Source of the DNA: a virus
IMG/VR virus record: IMGVR_UViG_3300042562_001017
Coordinates: 1 to 64,000 of that record
Length of the DNA: 64,000 bases
Reading direction: 5' to 3' (one strand)
Both the position numbers and the translations under genes were made by a program. Below the pieces are notes generated by a model, which was not told the DNA's origin, did no database searches, and saw only the letters and a program-made list of their open reading frames with translations. Of this stretch, positions 39,324 through 47,017 are shown piece after piece. The number at the start of each line of letters is the position of its first letter. The stretch's first letter is position 1.

Positions 39324-40886
39324 ATGGCAATAGGTATAGATTTAGCCATTGGTTCAAGTGCAGCTAGTGGTGGTGGTGGTTCTGTTAATACTGGAGTATT
39401 ACAGATATCTGGCGGTGGAGCATTATCAGGAACATTACAAACAATTACTGACCAAAGTAGTAACGCAAGTCCATTGCAGTTAAGTACTGCTTCGGTAAGT
39501 TTTGGAGGTTCAACGGGATTAAATTGGGATAATGCTAATACTAGACTAGGTATTGGAACAAATACTCCTTTAGGCATTTTACATTTAAAAGTGTCAGCCG
39601 CAGCTACTCGATTAATATTAGATGGTGACGCAGCGCAAAGTAAAATTATTACTTATAGAACTGCTGGACTTCAGCGTTTTGGGCTATACACTAATAATAC
39701 AGCCGAAAGTGGAGCAAATGTAGGTAGCGATTTTGCTATACGTGCTTACAACGATGCAGGTACTTTGCTTTCAACTCCTATTTTTATTAAAAGAAGTACA
39801 GGTTTTGTAGGTATAGGAACAACCTCAGTAAGTGCAATGCTTCAAGTAAGAGGAGACGGGACTAATCCAATTGCTAGGTTTGAAAGTAGTGACGGAAGTA
39901 TAAATTGGAGATTTTCAGCAGGCGGTTTTGGTCTTGAAAATTCTTATCAAGCAGGTATTTATGGCGCTGCAATAAGTGGAGATTATTCTTTTGCAGCAAG
40001 TTCTTATAATAACTTAGGGTCAACGGTAGCTTTTCAGGGAATAGCTAATATAAATGGAACTATTGCAGTACCTTCATCAGGAACAGGAACTAAACATATT
40101 TTAGCAGTTAATTACATTATTAACAACGCAGGCGCACAAACGGGAACGGCAACGGGTATATTCTTAAATGCTACTGAAACGGCATTGAATGGAATGACGC
40201 ATAATTTAATGGATTTGCAAGTTGGGGGAGTAAGTAAGTTTTTAATAAAATCAAATGCAGCAGGTTTTATAAATGATGTAAATGGTTTAATTGTTGGTAA
40301 TCAAATACAAACGGGAAATTATTATGCGACGAATACTACTTATGGATATAATGTTGGTAATCAAGCCTATGTTTTATCAAATGCAGTTGGTAACATAATT
40401 TTAAAAGATGCTGGTGGTGCTCATACTAGCGGTAGTTTTAATATGTTAATTCTTGGAGCAGCAACAAACGCTTTCCCTGCATTAAAGAGAAACGGGGCGG
40501 CGATTGATTTTAGGTTGGCGGATGATAGTGGGTATGCTGATGTTAATATGGGGCAAGCTACTTTTGGGGGTTCTAATGGTTATATAGGTATTAATAACTC
40601 TGCTTCAATAGATTCTGCTTTAAGAGCTATTAGAACAAACTCTGGAAGCAGCCCACTAAGTATAAGCACAGGTGAAGTTGGGGTTGGAGATACTACAACT
40701 TATGCTTCTGCAATATTTGCGATTGGTTCTACTACTAGAGGTTTTTTACCTCCTAGAATGACTACAACGCAAGTAAATGCAATTGCAAGTCCGGCGGAAG
40801 GTTTAGTTGTTTTTAATACAACTATTTCGCACCTTTGCGTTTATCAATCGGGCGGTTGGGTTAAAATGAATCACTCACCAATGTAA
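39324..40886 (+). CDS. Tail-fibre protein with LGIGT-type repeats and C-terminal module
   Basis: This 520-residue protein contains the Bacteroidota fibre repeat LGIGT.TP followed by LHL at about residues 75-90 and VGIGTTS at about 165. The end carries RGFLPPRMTTTQVNAIASP with a short VFNTT, typical of fibre C-terminal modules in Flavobacteriia. It is GC-richer than neighbouring virion genes. It should form a trimeric receptor-binding fibre. Confidence 0.68.
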   Translation: MAIGIDLAIGSSAASGGGGSVNTGVLQISGGGALSGTLQTITDQSSNASPLQLSTASVSFGGSTGLNWDNANTRLGIGTNTPLGILHLKVSAAATRLILDGDAAQSKIITYRTAGLQRFGLYTNNTAESGANVGSDFAIRAYNDAGTLLSTPIFIKRSTGFVGIGTTSVSAMLQVRGDGTNPIARFESSDGSINWRFSAGGFGLENSYQAGIYGAAISGDYSFAASSYNNLGSTVAFQGIANINGTIAVPSSGTGTKHILAVNYIINNAGAQTGTATGIFLNATETALNGMTHNLMDLQVGGVSKFLIKSNAAGFINDVNGLIVGNQIQTGNYYATNTTYGYNVGNQAYVLSNAVGNIILKDAGGAHTSGSFNMLILGAATNAFPALKRNGAAIDFRLADDSGYADVNMGQATFGGSNGYIGINNSASIDSALRAIRTNSGSSPLSISTGEVGVGDTTTYASAIFAIGSTTRGFLPPRMTTTQVNAIASPAEGLVVFNTTISHLCVYQSGGWVKMNHSPM

Positions 40887-40908
40887 TAACAATTTAATAA
40901 ATAAAAAT

Positions 40909-41196
40909 ATGATACAAGCAAACGGAATCATAAAAGATTCAAACGGGGTCACTGAATATTCAAACCCTTTAATTAATGTTTACATGAACTCAGGTTCAAA
41001 GTTTGTGCCTACTATTGGAGTGGCGCAAGTTGGTAAAATTGTAACTCAAGGAGAAACCGAAAGTTTCAATCCAGTTGCTCAAATAGGCACTTACGAATAC
41101 ACTTTAGAAAACCCTAGCTTTTTAGAAGTACAACAAGCAGTCTTGACAGGTTTAGAAACAGACTATCCAGAAGTAACATTTTCAATAATCGAATAA
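40909..41196 (+). CDS. Small hypothetical protein after the fibre gene (95 aa)
   Basis: The strand-rich protein (MIQANGIIKDSNG onward) has no recognised motif. It follows the fibre gene by 22 nt and could be a fibre chaperone or tip. Its base composition matches the fibre gene. Confidence 0.5.
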   Translation: MIQANGIIKDSNGVTEYSNPLINVYMNSGSKFVPTIGVAQVGKIVTQGETESFNPVAQIGTYEYTLENPSFLEVQQAVLTGLETDYPEVTFSIIE

Positions 41197-41228
41197 AACC
41201 AAAAAATGCTAATTAAATTATAGCTGGG

Positions 41229-41260
41229 TTTGCTTTTTAATATTTTTTTTTGTATATTTG
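41229..41260 (+). promoter_or_regulatory. Promoter of the HNH gene
   Basis: TTTG at 41229-41232, a 20-bp spacer and TATATTTG at 41253-41260 match the Bacteroidota consensus. It lies 5 bp before the HNH ATG, so the gene can be expressed apart from the late operon. Confidence 0.65.
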
Positions 41261-41265
41261 TTTCT

Positions 41266-42078
41266 ATGAATAATACAGATAAAATAGGACTAAGATTTAA
41301 CAGATTAGTTATTGTTGAATTAGCAGGGAAAGATAAGTTTGGCAAAACTTTGTATAAATGCCTGTGCGACTGCGGAAATTATAATATTACAAATATTAGT
41401 CAGCTAAGAAGTGGTAAGACTGGAAGTTGCGGATGCTATCATAGAGAAAGGATTTCAGAAAGTAAAAAGAAAGATTTGACAGGATTTTCTAATAATAGAT
41501 TAACTGTCATAAAATTATCTTCTGAAAAAAAATCTAGCAATCAAATGTGGATATGCAAATGCGAGTGCGGCAACGAAGTGATTGTGAAAGGTGCTAGCAT
41601 AGCAAATGGGAATACAAAATCTTGCGGATGTTTAAGTATTGAAAAAATAATAGAAAGAAACACAACGCATGGCAAAAGCAGCACTGATGAAGCCAAGGTT
41701 TGGTATAGAATTAGAAAAAGATGCTTAAACCCAAAAGACTATAATTATAATAGATACGGTGGCAGAGGAATAAAAATATGCGATAGGTGGTTAAATAGTT
41801 TTGAAAATTTTTTATCTGATATGGGCAAAAGACCAACTTCAAAACACAGTATAGATAGGATAGATAATAATGGGGATTATGAGCCAAATAATTGCAGGTG
41901 GGCAACAAGACTTGAGCAAGCTAATAATACCTCAAAATGTGTAGAGATTATGCATAAAGAAACTGGTGTTTTTTATACATCAATTAATGCAGCTTCTAGA
42001 GCATTTAATCTGCCTAAAGGTTTTCTGGATGACCAATTAAGAAAAAGAAATAAAAATAGTAAATTTGTAAAATTATGA
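41266..42078 (+). CDS. HNH endonuclease with two zinc-binding repeats
   Basis: Two cysteine repeats (CLCDCGN with SCGC, residues 32-57; CKCECGN with SCGC, 98-122) precede an HNH nuclease core: [22 protein letters not shown], then His194, Asp197-Arg198, Asp200-Asn201 and EPNNCRW (residues ~206-212). All core residues are present. Such free-standing HNH enzymes spread as homing elements between phages. I chose ATG 41266 over a TTG inside its own promoter. Confidence 0.78.
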   Translation: MNNTDKIGLRFNRLVIVELAGKDKFGKTLYKCLCDCGNYNITNISQLRSGKTGSCGCYHRERISESKKKDLTGFSNNRLTVIKLSSEKKSSNQMWICKCECGNEVIVKGASIANGNTKSCGCLSIEKIIERNTTHGKSSTDEAKVWYRIRKRCLNPKDYNYNRYGGRGIKICDRWLNSFENFLSDMGKRPTSKHSIDRIDNNGDYEPNNCRWATRLEQANNTSKCVEIMHKETGVFYTSINAASRAFNLPKGFLDDQLRKRNKNSKFVKL

Positions 42079-42248
42079 ACAACACAACAATTAAAGTAGA
42101 ATTAAGCTTAGACCAGTGTCAGCTAATTCTTTCGGGTTTAGCGGAATTACCAGCTAAACATTCTATTGATTTAATCTTAAAACTTAAAACTGAGTTTGAA
42201 TCACAAATCAAAGAATCAGGTGCTGAAGAAGCAGAAGTAGTAAAATAG
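42075..42248 (+). CDS. Small acidic hypothetical protein (57 aa)
   Basis: ATG at 42075 overlaps the HNH stop by ATGA. The product ([10 protein letters not shown] onward) has a strand, a helix and an acidic Glu-rich tail. It is 4 nt before the PAS gene. Function unknown. Confidence 0.5.
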   Translation: MNNTTIKVELSLDQCQLILSGLAELPAKHSIDLILKLKTEFESQIKESGAEEAEVVK

Positions 42249-42252
42249 TAAA

Positions 42253-42999
42253 ATGAAGAACTTACCTAAAGAAGAACTTTTAAGCCGACTAGAAGCAATT
42301 AATCGCAGCAATGCTATTATTTACTTTGACTTGAACGGATTTATTCTTGGCGTCAATGCAATCTTTTTGAAGGCTATGGGCTTTCAAGAAGACGAACACG
42401 ATAAGCTAATTGGCAAACATCACTCTATCTTTGTTGACTATAAGTATAGCAAATCGGAAGAATATGTAAAGTTTTGGGAGGTTCTAAGAAGCGGAAAGTT
42501 CTTCGAAGGAGAGTTTGAAAGGAAAAAGATTGATGGTAGTCCAATTTATTTGCAGGCTACTTACAACCCAATCTTTGATGAAGACGGAAACATCACTAAA
42601 ATAATGAAGATTGCAACCGATATTTCTCAGATGGTTGTAAGTAAAAAAAAGATTGATGAATTATCCGCTAATCTACAAGCAGAATTAGAAAATTCAAACA
42701 AGCTAAAAGAAGCTATTGAGATAGAAAAGGATGCAGCTTTAAACGACCTAGACGCAAGTATTAAGAAAAGCCAAAACGAACTGATTAAAGTGATTGTGAA
42801 AAGTGCTTTATTTGTCATTATGAGCGTAGGCTTCATTACAACTATCATGTATTCCTTTGCTATTCTTTCAAACAAAGATACTCAGATAATCGGCTCAACT
42901 TGGAGTAATATGTTTAGTGTTTTATTGACAAACGCATTCTCAATAGTTGGAACTATTATGGGTATTAAATACGCAACCTCAGATAATCAAACTAAATAA
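42253..42999 (+). CDS. PAS-domain membrane protein, possible regulated holin
   Basis: Residues ~10-127 of 248 form a PAS domain like that of aerotaxis or McpB-type receptors: IIYFDLNGFILGVN, GKHHSIFVDY, FWEVLRSGKFFEGEFERK, YLQATYNPI and ATDIS. A coiled coil (128-178) leads to two hydrophobic helices (about 182-206 and 216-240) with a short polar end. No kinase or chemotaxis output is present. It lies just before the M15 endolysin, so the helices could serve as holin or lysis regulator with a sensory lid. This is inference. Confidence 0.7.
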   Translation: MKNLPKEELLSRLEAINRSNAIIYFDLNGFILGVNAIFLKAMGFQEDEHDKLIGKHHSIFVDYKYSKSEEYVKFWEVLRSGKFFEGEFERKKIDGSPIYLQATYNPIFDEDGNITKIMKIATDISQMVVSKKKIDELSANLQAELENSNKLKEAIEIEKDAALNDLDASIKKSQNELIKVIVKSALFVIMSVGFITTIMYSFAILSNKDTQIIGSTWSNMFSVLLTNAFSIVGTIMGIKYATSDNQTK

Positions 43000-43006
43000 A
43001 TAAACT

Positions 43007-43471
43007 ATGCAATTAAGTACTAATCTTTCATTAGCCGAAGTTACAAGAAGCGAAACCGCTAAACGTAAAGGAATTAGTAATATGCCAACTCCTGAGCATA
43101 TTGAGAACTTTAAGAAGTTAGCTGCAAATATATTCCAACCAATTAGAGAACACTTTGGCAAACCTATTATAATCAGTTCAGGTTATAGAAGCGCAGAGTT
43201 AAACAAGGCTATCAGTGGAAGTTTGTCCAGCCAACATTGCTCAGGTGAAGCGATTGATATTGATATGGATGGAACGGACATTACCAACAAGCAAATCTTT
43301 GATTACATTAAAGACAACTTAAATTTTGACCAAATGATTTGGGAATTTGGAACAGATGCTAATCCTGATTGGGTTCACGTTTCTTTTGCTGCAAATAGGT
43401 CACAACGTAAACAAATATTAGTTGCTAAAAAGGTAAATGGAAAAACCACCTACACTCCTTACGTTAAATAA
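43007..43471 (+). CDS. M15-family peptidase endolysin
   Basis: The 154-residue protein has the Peptidase_M15_3 pattern: IIISSGYRS, then SSQHCSGEAIDID with His77 and Asp84, and WVHVSF with His124 as the third zinc ligand. Such enzymes cut the peptide stems of peptidoglycan. There is no signal peptide, so a holin should release it. The gene is 7 nt after the PAS gene and shares its composition. Confidence 0.82.
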   Translation: MQLSTNLSLAEVTRSETAKRKGISNMPTPEHIENFKKLAANIFQPIREHFGKPIIISSGYRSAELNKAISGSLSSQHCSGEAIDIDMDGTDITNKQIFDYIKDNLNFDQMIWEFGTDANPDWVHVSFAANRSQRKQILVAKKVNGKTTYTPYVK

Positions 43472-43472
43472 A

Positions 43473-43748
43473 ATGGCTGAAGCTAAGTTGACTGTTATAG
43501 ATAGAATGAAGATATGGGCATTCCCTGTGAGTATGTCCATTATATCTTTTTACCTTTTTGCTACATTTAAAAAATTAGATGAGGTGCATGCTGATGTTCA
43601 TGCAGTAAAGATTTCTATAGAAGTGCTTAAAAAGGATATAGATTATTCTAAAGCTACTGTTAGTGACCATGAACAAAGACTTAGAGGTTTAGAAAAATCA
43701 ACATCAGTAGATAATACTAGAGTAAACTATGAAGCTTATAACAATTAA
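43473..43748 (+). CDS. Small single-helix membrane protein (91 aa), lysis-linked
   Basis: ATG at 43473 was chosen because a longer frame would start inside the endolysin. Residues ~13-32 are hydrophobic (IWAFPVSMSIISFYLFATF) and the rest is charged, with a coiled-coil tendency. Size and place next to the endolysin fit a lysis accessory or holin-associated protein. Confidence 0.55.
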   Translation: MAEAKLTVIDRMKIWAFPVSMSIISFYLFATFKKLDEVHADVHAVKISIEVLKKDIDYSKATVSDHEQRLRGLEKSTSVDNTRVNYEAYNN

Positions 43749-43769
43749 AACTAATTTTATAAAAATATA

Positions 43770-44201
43770 ATGAAATACTTAATTTTACTTTTAGTAATTA
43801 TCTTTTGTTCAGCTGTAATGGACACAACAAATTACATTGCAGCTTTTTTAAAAAGAAAAGGCTATCAAAAATTATTTGAATGGTTTAATAGTAATAGCTG
43901 GAAAAACAAATGGCGTTTTTCAGAGTGGCTTCAAAAAATTGGATTAAGTAAGAGGTTAGCTAAATGGCTTGCAGCAGATGTACTTGTTATATTTACTGAT
44001 GGATGGCATTTTTTTAAAGCAATAATGATGGCTTTGATTCAATATATGGTTGCTGTTCTATCTATTGGTAATGTAAATAGCTTTTTGATTTTTATTAACT
44101 TTCCTATTACAAATATTAGCGTTGAAGTATTAGCCTTTATTTTGTTCTTAGTAGGAGGTCAAATATTTAATTTAATTTTTTACAGATTTAGAAGATTATG
44201 A
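43770..44201 (+). CDS. Multi-helix membrane protein (143 aa)
   Basis: At least three hydrophobic stretches are visible (about 1-22, 68-100 and 117-137) around a basic, Trp-rich middle (WFNSNSWKNKWRFSEWLQ). It is in the lysis gene group and its stop overlaps the next start. A holin or envelope role is possible; no known family. Confidence 0.55.
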   Translation: MKYLILLLVIIFCSAVMDTTNYIAAFLKRKGYQKLFEWFNSNSWKNKWRFSEWLQKIGLSKRLAKWLAADVLVIFTDGWHFFKAIMMALIQYMVAVLSIGNVNSFLIFINFPITNISVEVLAFILFLVGGQIFNLIFYRFRRL

Positions 44202-44482
44202 TGCCAAACATTCAAGAGTTTAAATGGATAGAAATGTTTACTGATAGTAAAGGTAGAACAAGTCCAAGTAAAGTATTAGGATTTTTTGGAGGAGTAATTT
44301 CTTTATTAGTATTCTTTATAGCTGCTATGGATGCTATATTTTTTTCTTTAAATGAATTTAGTAATGGTACATTAACAACACTTACTGTTCAAGCATTAGC
44401 TTTATTTACTGCTAGTGGAACATTATTAGGTATTAGACGTTTTACAAAAGATAAAGAAGTATTAGATGAAAAAAACAATTAA
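44198..44482 (+). CDS. Holin candidate (94 aa)
   Basis: Two transmembrane helices (about 27-50 and 62-77) are linked by a short loop, and the C-terminus is charged with a GIRRFTKDKEVLDEK end. This is the class II holin layout. It overlaps genes on both sides. It would form membrane lesions for the cytoplasmic endolysin. Confidence 0.58.
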   Translation: MMPNIQEFKWIEMFTDSKGRTSPSKVLGFFGGVISLLVFFIAAMDAIFFSLNEFSNGTLTTLTVQALALFTASGTLLGIRRFTKDKEVLDEKNN

Positions 44483-44855
44483 AAATTTTAAGATAAAAAA
44501 TATGAGTGTTGATAAAGTATTAAATTTTATATTATTGCTATTTATAGTGTTAATTGTTATTTTTAAAAATAATGAAACAAATAAATTAGAAAAACAAATA
44601 AATGAAATGTCTTTAAAAGAAGACACTTTATTTACTAATTACAATAAGTTATTGAATAATTATGAAACTCATGATTCAGTATTAAATTTATCTATAAATA
44701 ATAGAAAACAAAATGTATATGTTACTAATAAAATAATTTACGAAAATGAAAAAAAAGATATTGTTAACCTTTCTGATTATCACACCGATAGTTTGTTTAA
44801 GTCAAATCTCAAATGGGCTTACGCTAGATACTTCTATTTATTTAACGAAAACTGA
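44466..44855 (+). CDS. Inner-membrane spanin-like protein (129 aa)
   Basis: A single N-terminal membrane helix at about 18-36 is followed by a long polar, coiled-coil-like region. This matches an i-spanin (Rz-type) topology. The final 110 nt overlap the next gene in another frame, a feature of Rz/Rz1 pairs. Confidence 0.5.
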   Translation: MKKTIKNFKIKNMSVDKVLNFILLLFIVLIVIFKNNETNKLEKQINEMSLKEDTLFTNYNKLLNNYETHDSVLNLSINNRKQNVYVTNKIIYENEKKDIVNLSDYHTDSLFKSNLKWAYARYFYLFNEN

Positions 44856-45138
44856 TAAAATTGTAGTTAATCTTATGGCTAAAGAAATTAAACAATTAGA
44901 AAAACAGTCTTTAGGTAAAGATACTATAATCAATGAATTGGTTGAAAGAATCAATTGGAAAGATGTTATGATTAATTCAAATAAGAAAACTATTGCAGAC
45001 TATAATAATAAAACTTCTAAATTAGAAAAAGAAAACGTAAATTTGAAGAATTCAATTATTAAATATAAATCTAGATATAATATTGCATTAACTGTTGCAA
45101 TTATAGAAGGAGTTATATTAACTTTATTATTATTATGA
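44746..45138 (+). CDS. Spanin-like partner with signal and C-terminal membrane helix (130 aa)
   Basis: It starts inside the previous gene. The N-terminus (MKKKILLTFLIITPIVCLSQ) resembles a secretion or lipoprotein signal with a cysteine at 17, though the lipobox is not standard. A coiled coil covers about residues 45-110 and a hydrophobic helix ends the protein. It could span the envelope alone (u-spanin-like) or pair with the previous protein. Confidence 0.5.
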   Translation: MKKKILLTFLIITPIVCLSQISNGLTLDTSIYLTKTDKIVVNLMAKEIKQLEKQSLGKDTIINELVERINWKDVMINSNKKTIADYNNKTSKLEKENVNLKNSIIKYKSRYNIALTVAIIEGVILTLLLL

Positions 45139-45800
45139 CAAAAAACGAAATAGTTTATAATTGGTTAAATTTAATTAAGTCTGGAAGAATATCAGATGAT
45201 TTTACTCCCAGTATAAATCAATTGTCTTTTATAGCTGATTATAAAAGAGCACAATACATACGTCAAGACCAAACTAAAAACTATTTCGATACTGACCAGT
45301 TTTATCAAGATTTAGGTTGCATCAACATGATTAAAGTTGATAAAGCTGAATGTTGTACTATTGGTTTAGATTGTGAAGTCTTAAGAACTGAAGTTAAAAT
45401 TCCAGCTATTATTAGATTAAAAGAAAGATATGGTTTAAAGATATCAGCAGTAGATAGACAAACCAGATTTACTATTGTCTTACCAGAAAGAAGTCCTTTT
45501 TTAGGTAATACTAAATTTCCTCAATTAGGAGTTAAAGTTTATTTTTTAAATGGATATATTTATATTCCTGAAAGTTTTGACATTAGAGCTCTTAATGTAA
45601 GAGCAATATTAGAAAAACCTGAACAAGCTAAAACTTTTATTTGTGATGGTGATGCTTGTTATACTAATGATTCAGATTATCCAATGACAGCAGACATGAT
45701 AGATTTAATTACAAAAGATATAATGAGTAGTGAATTGAATATTTTAACGAGAATGATTCCTGATGAAACAAACGATGGAACCGATAAAATCCAAAGCTAG
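45135..45800 (+). CDS. Ring or neck-type structural protein (221 aa)
   Basis: The N-terminal helical domain (KNEIVYNWLNLIKSGRISDD) and a strand-rich middle with four cysteines resemble small proteins preceding the muzzle gene in crAss-like phages, which form tail ring layers. It overlaps the lysis gene by 4 nt. Family assignment rests mainly on order. Confidence 0.52.
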   Translation: MTKNEIVYNWLNLIKSGRISDDFTPSINQLSFIADYKRAQYIRQDQTKNYFDTDQFYQDLGCINMIKVDKAECCTIGLDCEVLRTEVKIPAIIRLKERYGLKISAVDRQTRFTIVLPERSPFLGNTKFPQLGVKVYFLNGYIYIPESFDIRALNVRAILEKPEQAKTFICDGDACYTNDSDYPMTADMIDLITKDIMSSELNILTRMIPDETNDGTDKIQS

Positions 45801-46263
45801 ATATAATTGGTATAAAGAAAATTATCAAAAACCTGTAGATTTAGTTTTATATAATCAGATATGTTGGGAATTAAACCAAGAAGTAATTGATTATTTAATT
45901 CTAGGTGAAGGTAATAAGTTTTATTTTAATTCAAGATTAGGCTATATATCTGTATATAAGTTTATTAGAGAAATAAAATTAAAAAATGGTAAACTAAATG
46001 CTCCTCCTGATTGGGGTAAAACTCGTAAACTTAAAGCTGAAGGTAAACTAGAAAAAGGCAAAGTAGTTTATATAACTGACAATTACTATGTAGGTTTTAA
46101 ATGGGTTAAAGAAAAATGTAATGTCAAAGGACATAACGCATATAAGTTTAAATCTTCTAGAACTAATGGAATTGAAAGTACTACTGGAGCTAACAATAAA
46201 CTAAGACAAGTTCTTAAAGAACCTTTAAATCATTTTAAATTTCCTATATATTCTAAAAAATAA
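45763..46263 (+). CDS. Hypothetical virion protein (166 aa)
   Basis: The basic protein overlaps the previous gene by 38 nt; an ATG at 45775 is an alternative start. It contains NYYVGFKWVKEKCNVKGH and is Lys- and Tyr-rich. In crAss-like genomes this position is occupied by small tail or assembly proteins. No motif recognised. Confidence 0.5.
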   Translation: MKQTMEPIKSKARYNWYKENYQKPVDLVLYNQICWELNQEVIDYLILGEGNKFYFNSRLGYISVYKFIREIKLKNGKLNAPPDWGKTRKLKAEGKLEKGKVVYITDNYYVGFKWVKEKCNVKGHNAYKFKSSRTNGIESTTGANNKLRQVLKEPLNHFKFPIYSKK

Positions 46264-46264
46264 T

Positions 46265-46272
46265 TACCTTTG
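46265..46272 (+). promoter_or_regulatory. Late promoter -7 box (TACCTTTG)
   Basis: TACCTTTG begins 2 nt after the preceding stop codon and lies 19 bp before the ATG at 46292. It fits TAnnTTTG; the -33 element is unclear. Confidence 0.45.
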
Positions 46273-46291
46273 TAACTCAAAGGTAAAAGTT

Positions 46292-47017
46292 ATGAATTAT
46301 AAAGCTGTTTCTTGCAAACGTGTAATAGATAAAGTATTTGGTGCTTATGGTAATTTACTTTCTCAACATACTGATAGATTAATTGGCGAAAGTATTGTCT
46401 GGGCAGGTGATGCTTTAGAAAGTATTGGTAGTGTAATTAATCTTGAAGACAAAACAGCTTATCTTACTATAACTAATGGTAAGACACCTTTACCTTGTGA
46501 TTTACATTTAATTAAATCTGTAAGCTATAGAGGTCATTGGTTAAGATATGGTTCTCAAACATTTAATTATAATTTACATTGTGATGATTGTATTAATGCT
46601 ACTATAAGTGAATATGATTTTAGCTATACAGTTAATCCTAATTATATTAATACTAATATAGAAGATAACGAAGAGATATGTGTTTTCTATCAAGCTATTC
46701 CTACAGATGAAGAAGGTTATCCTTTAGTTCCAGATAATTTTGCTACAAGTGAATGTATATTTTGGTACATTACTAAACAGTTAATGCTAGGAGGATTTGA
46801 ACATCCTAATAGACAAATTACTTATGAGAAAGCAGAAATGAATTATATTAAACATAGAGGTCAAGCAGAAAATCAATTAGAGATGTTTGATATTCCTAGA
46901 TTTGAAGCATTTGCTAATAGTTGGGCCCGATTAATTCCTAACACTAATGCTGCTAGAGATTTCTTCTATACTAATAGTATTCCTGAAACATTTATCAATC
47001 AAAAATATAGAAGATAA
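46292..47017 (+). CDS. Ring-type tail structural protein (241 aa)
   Basis: The protein has an N-terminal helical part and a strand-rich central section (IKSVSYRGHWLRYGS onward). Size and position directly before the muzzle-like gene match a ring protein of crAss-like tails. Its stop overlaps the muzzle start. Confidence 0.55.
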   Translation: MNYKAVSCKRVIDKVFGAYGNLLSQHTDRLIGESIVWAGDALESIGSVINLEDKTAYLTITNGKTPLPCDLHLIKSVSYRGHWLRYGSQTFNYNLHCDDCINATISEYDFSYTVNPNYINTNIEDNEEICVFYQAIPTDEEGYPLVPDNFATSECIFWYITKQLMLGGFEHPNRQITYEKAEMNYIKHRGQAENQLEMFDIPRFEAFANSWARLIPNTNAARDFFYTNSIPETFINQKYRR

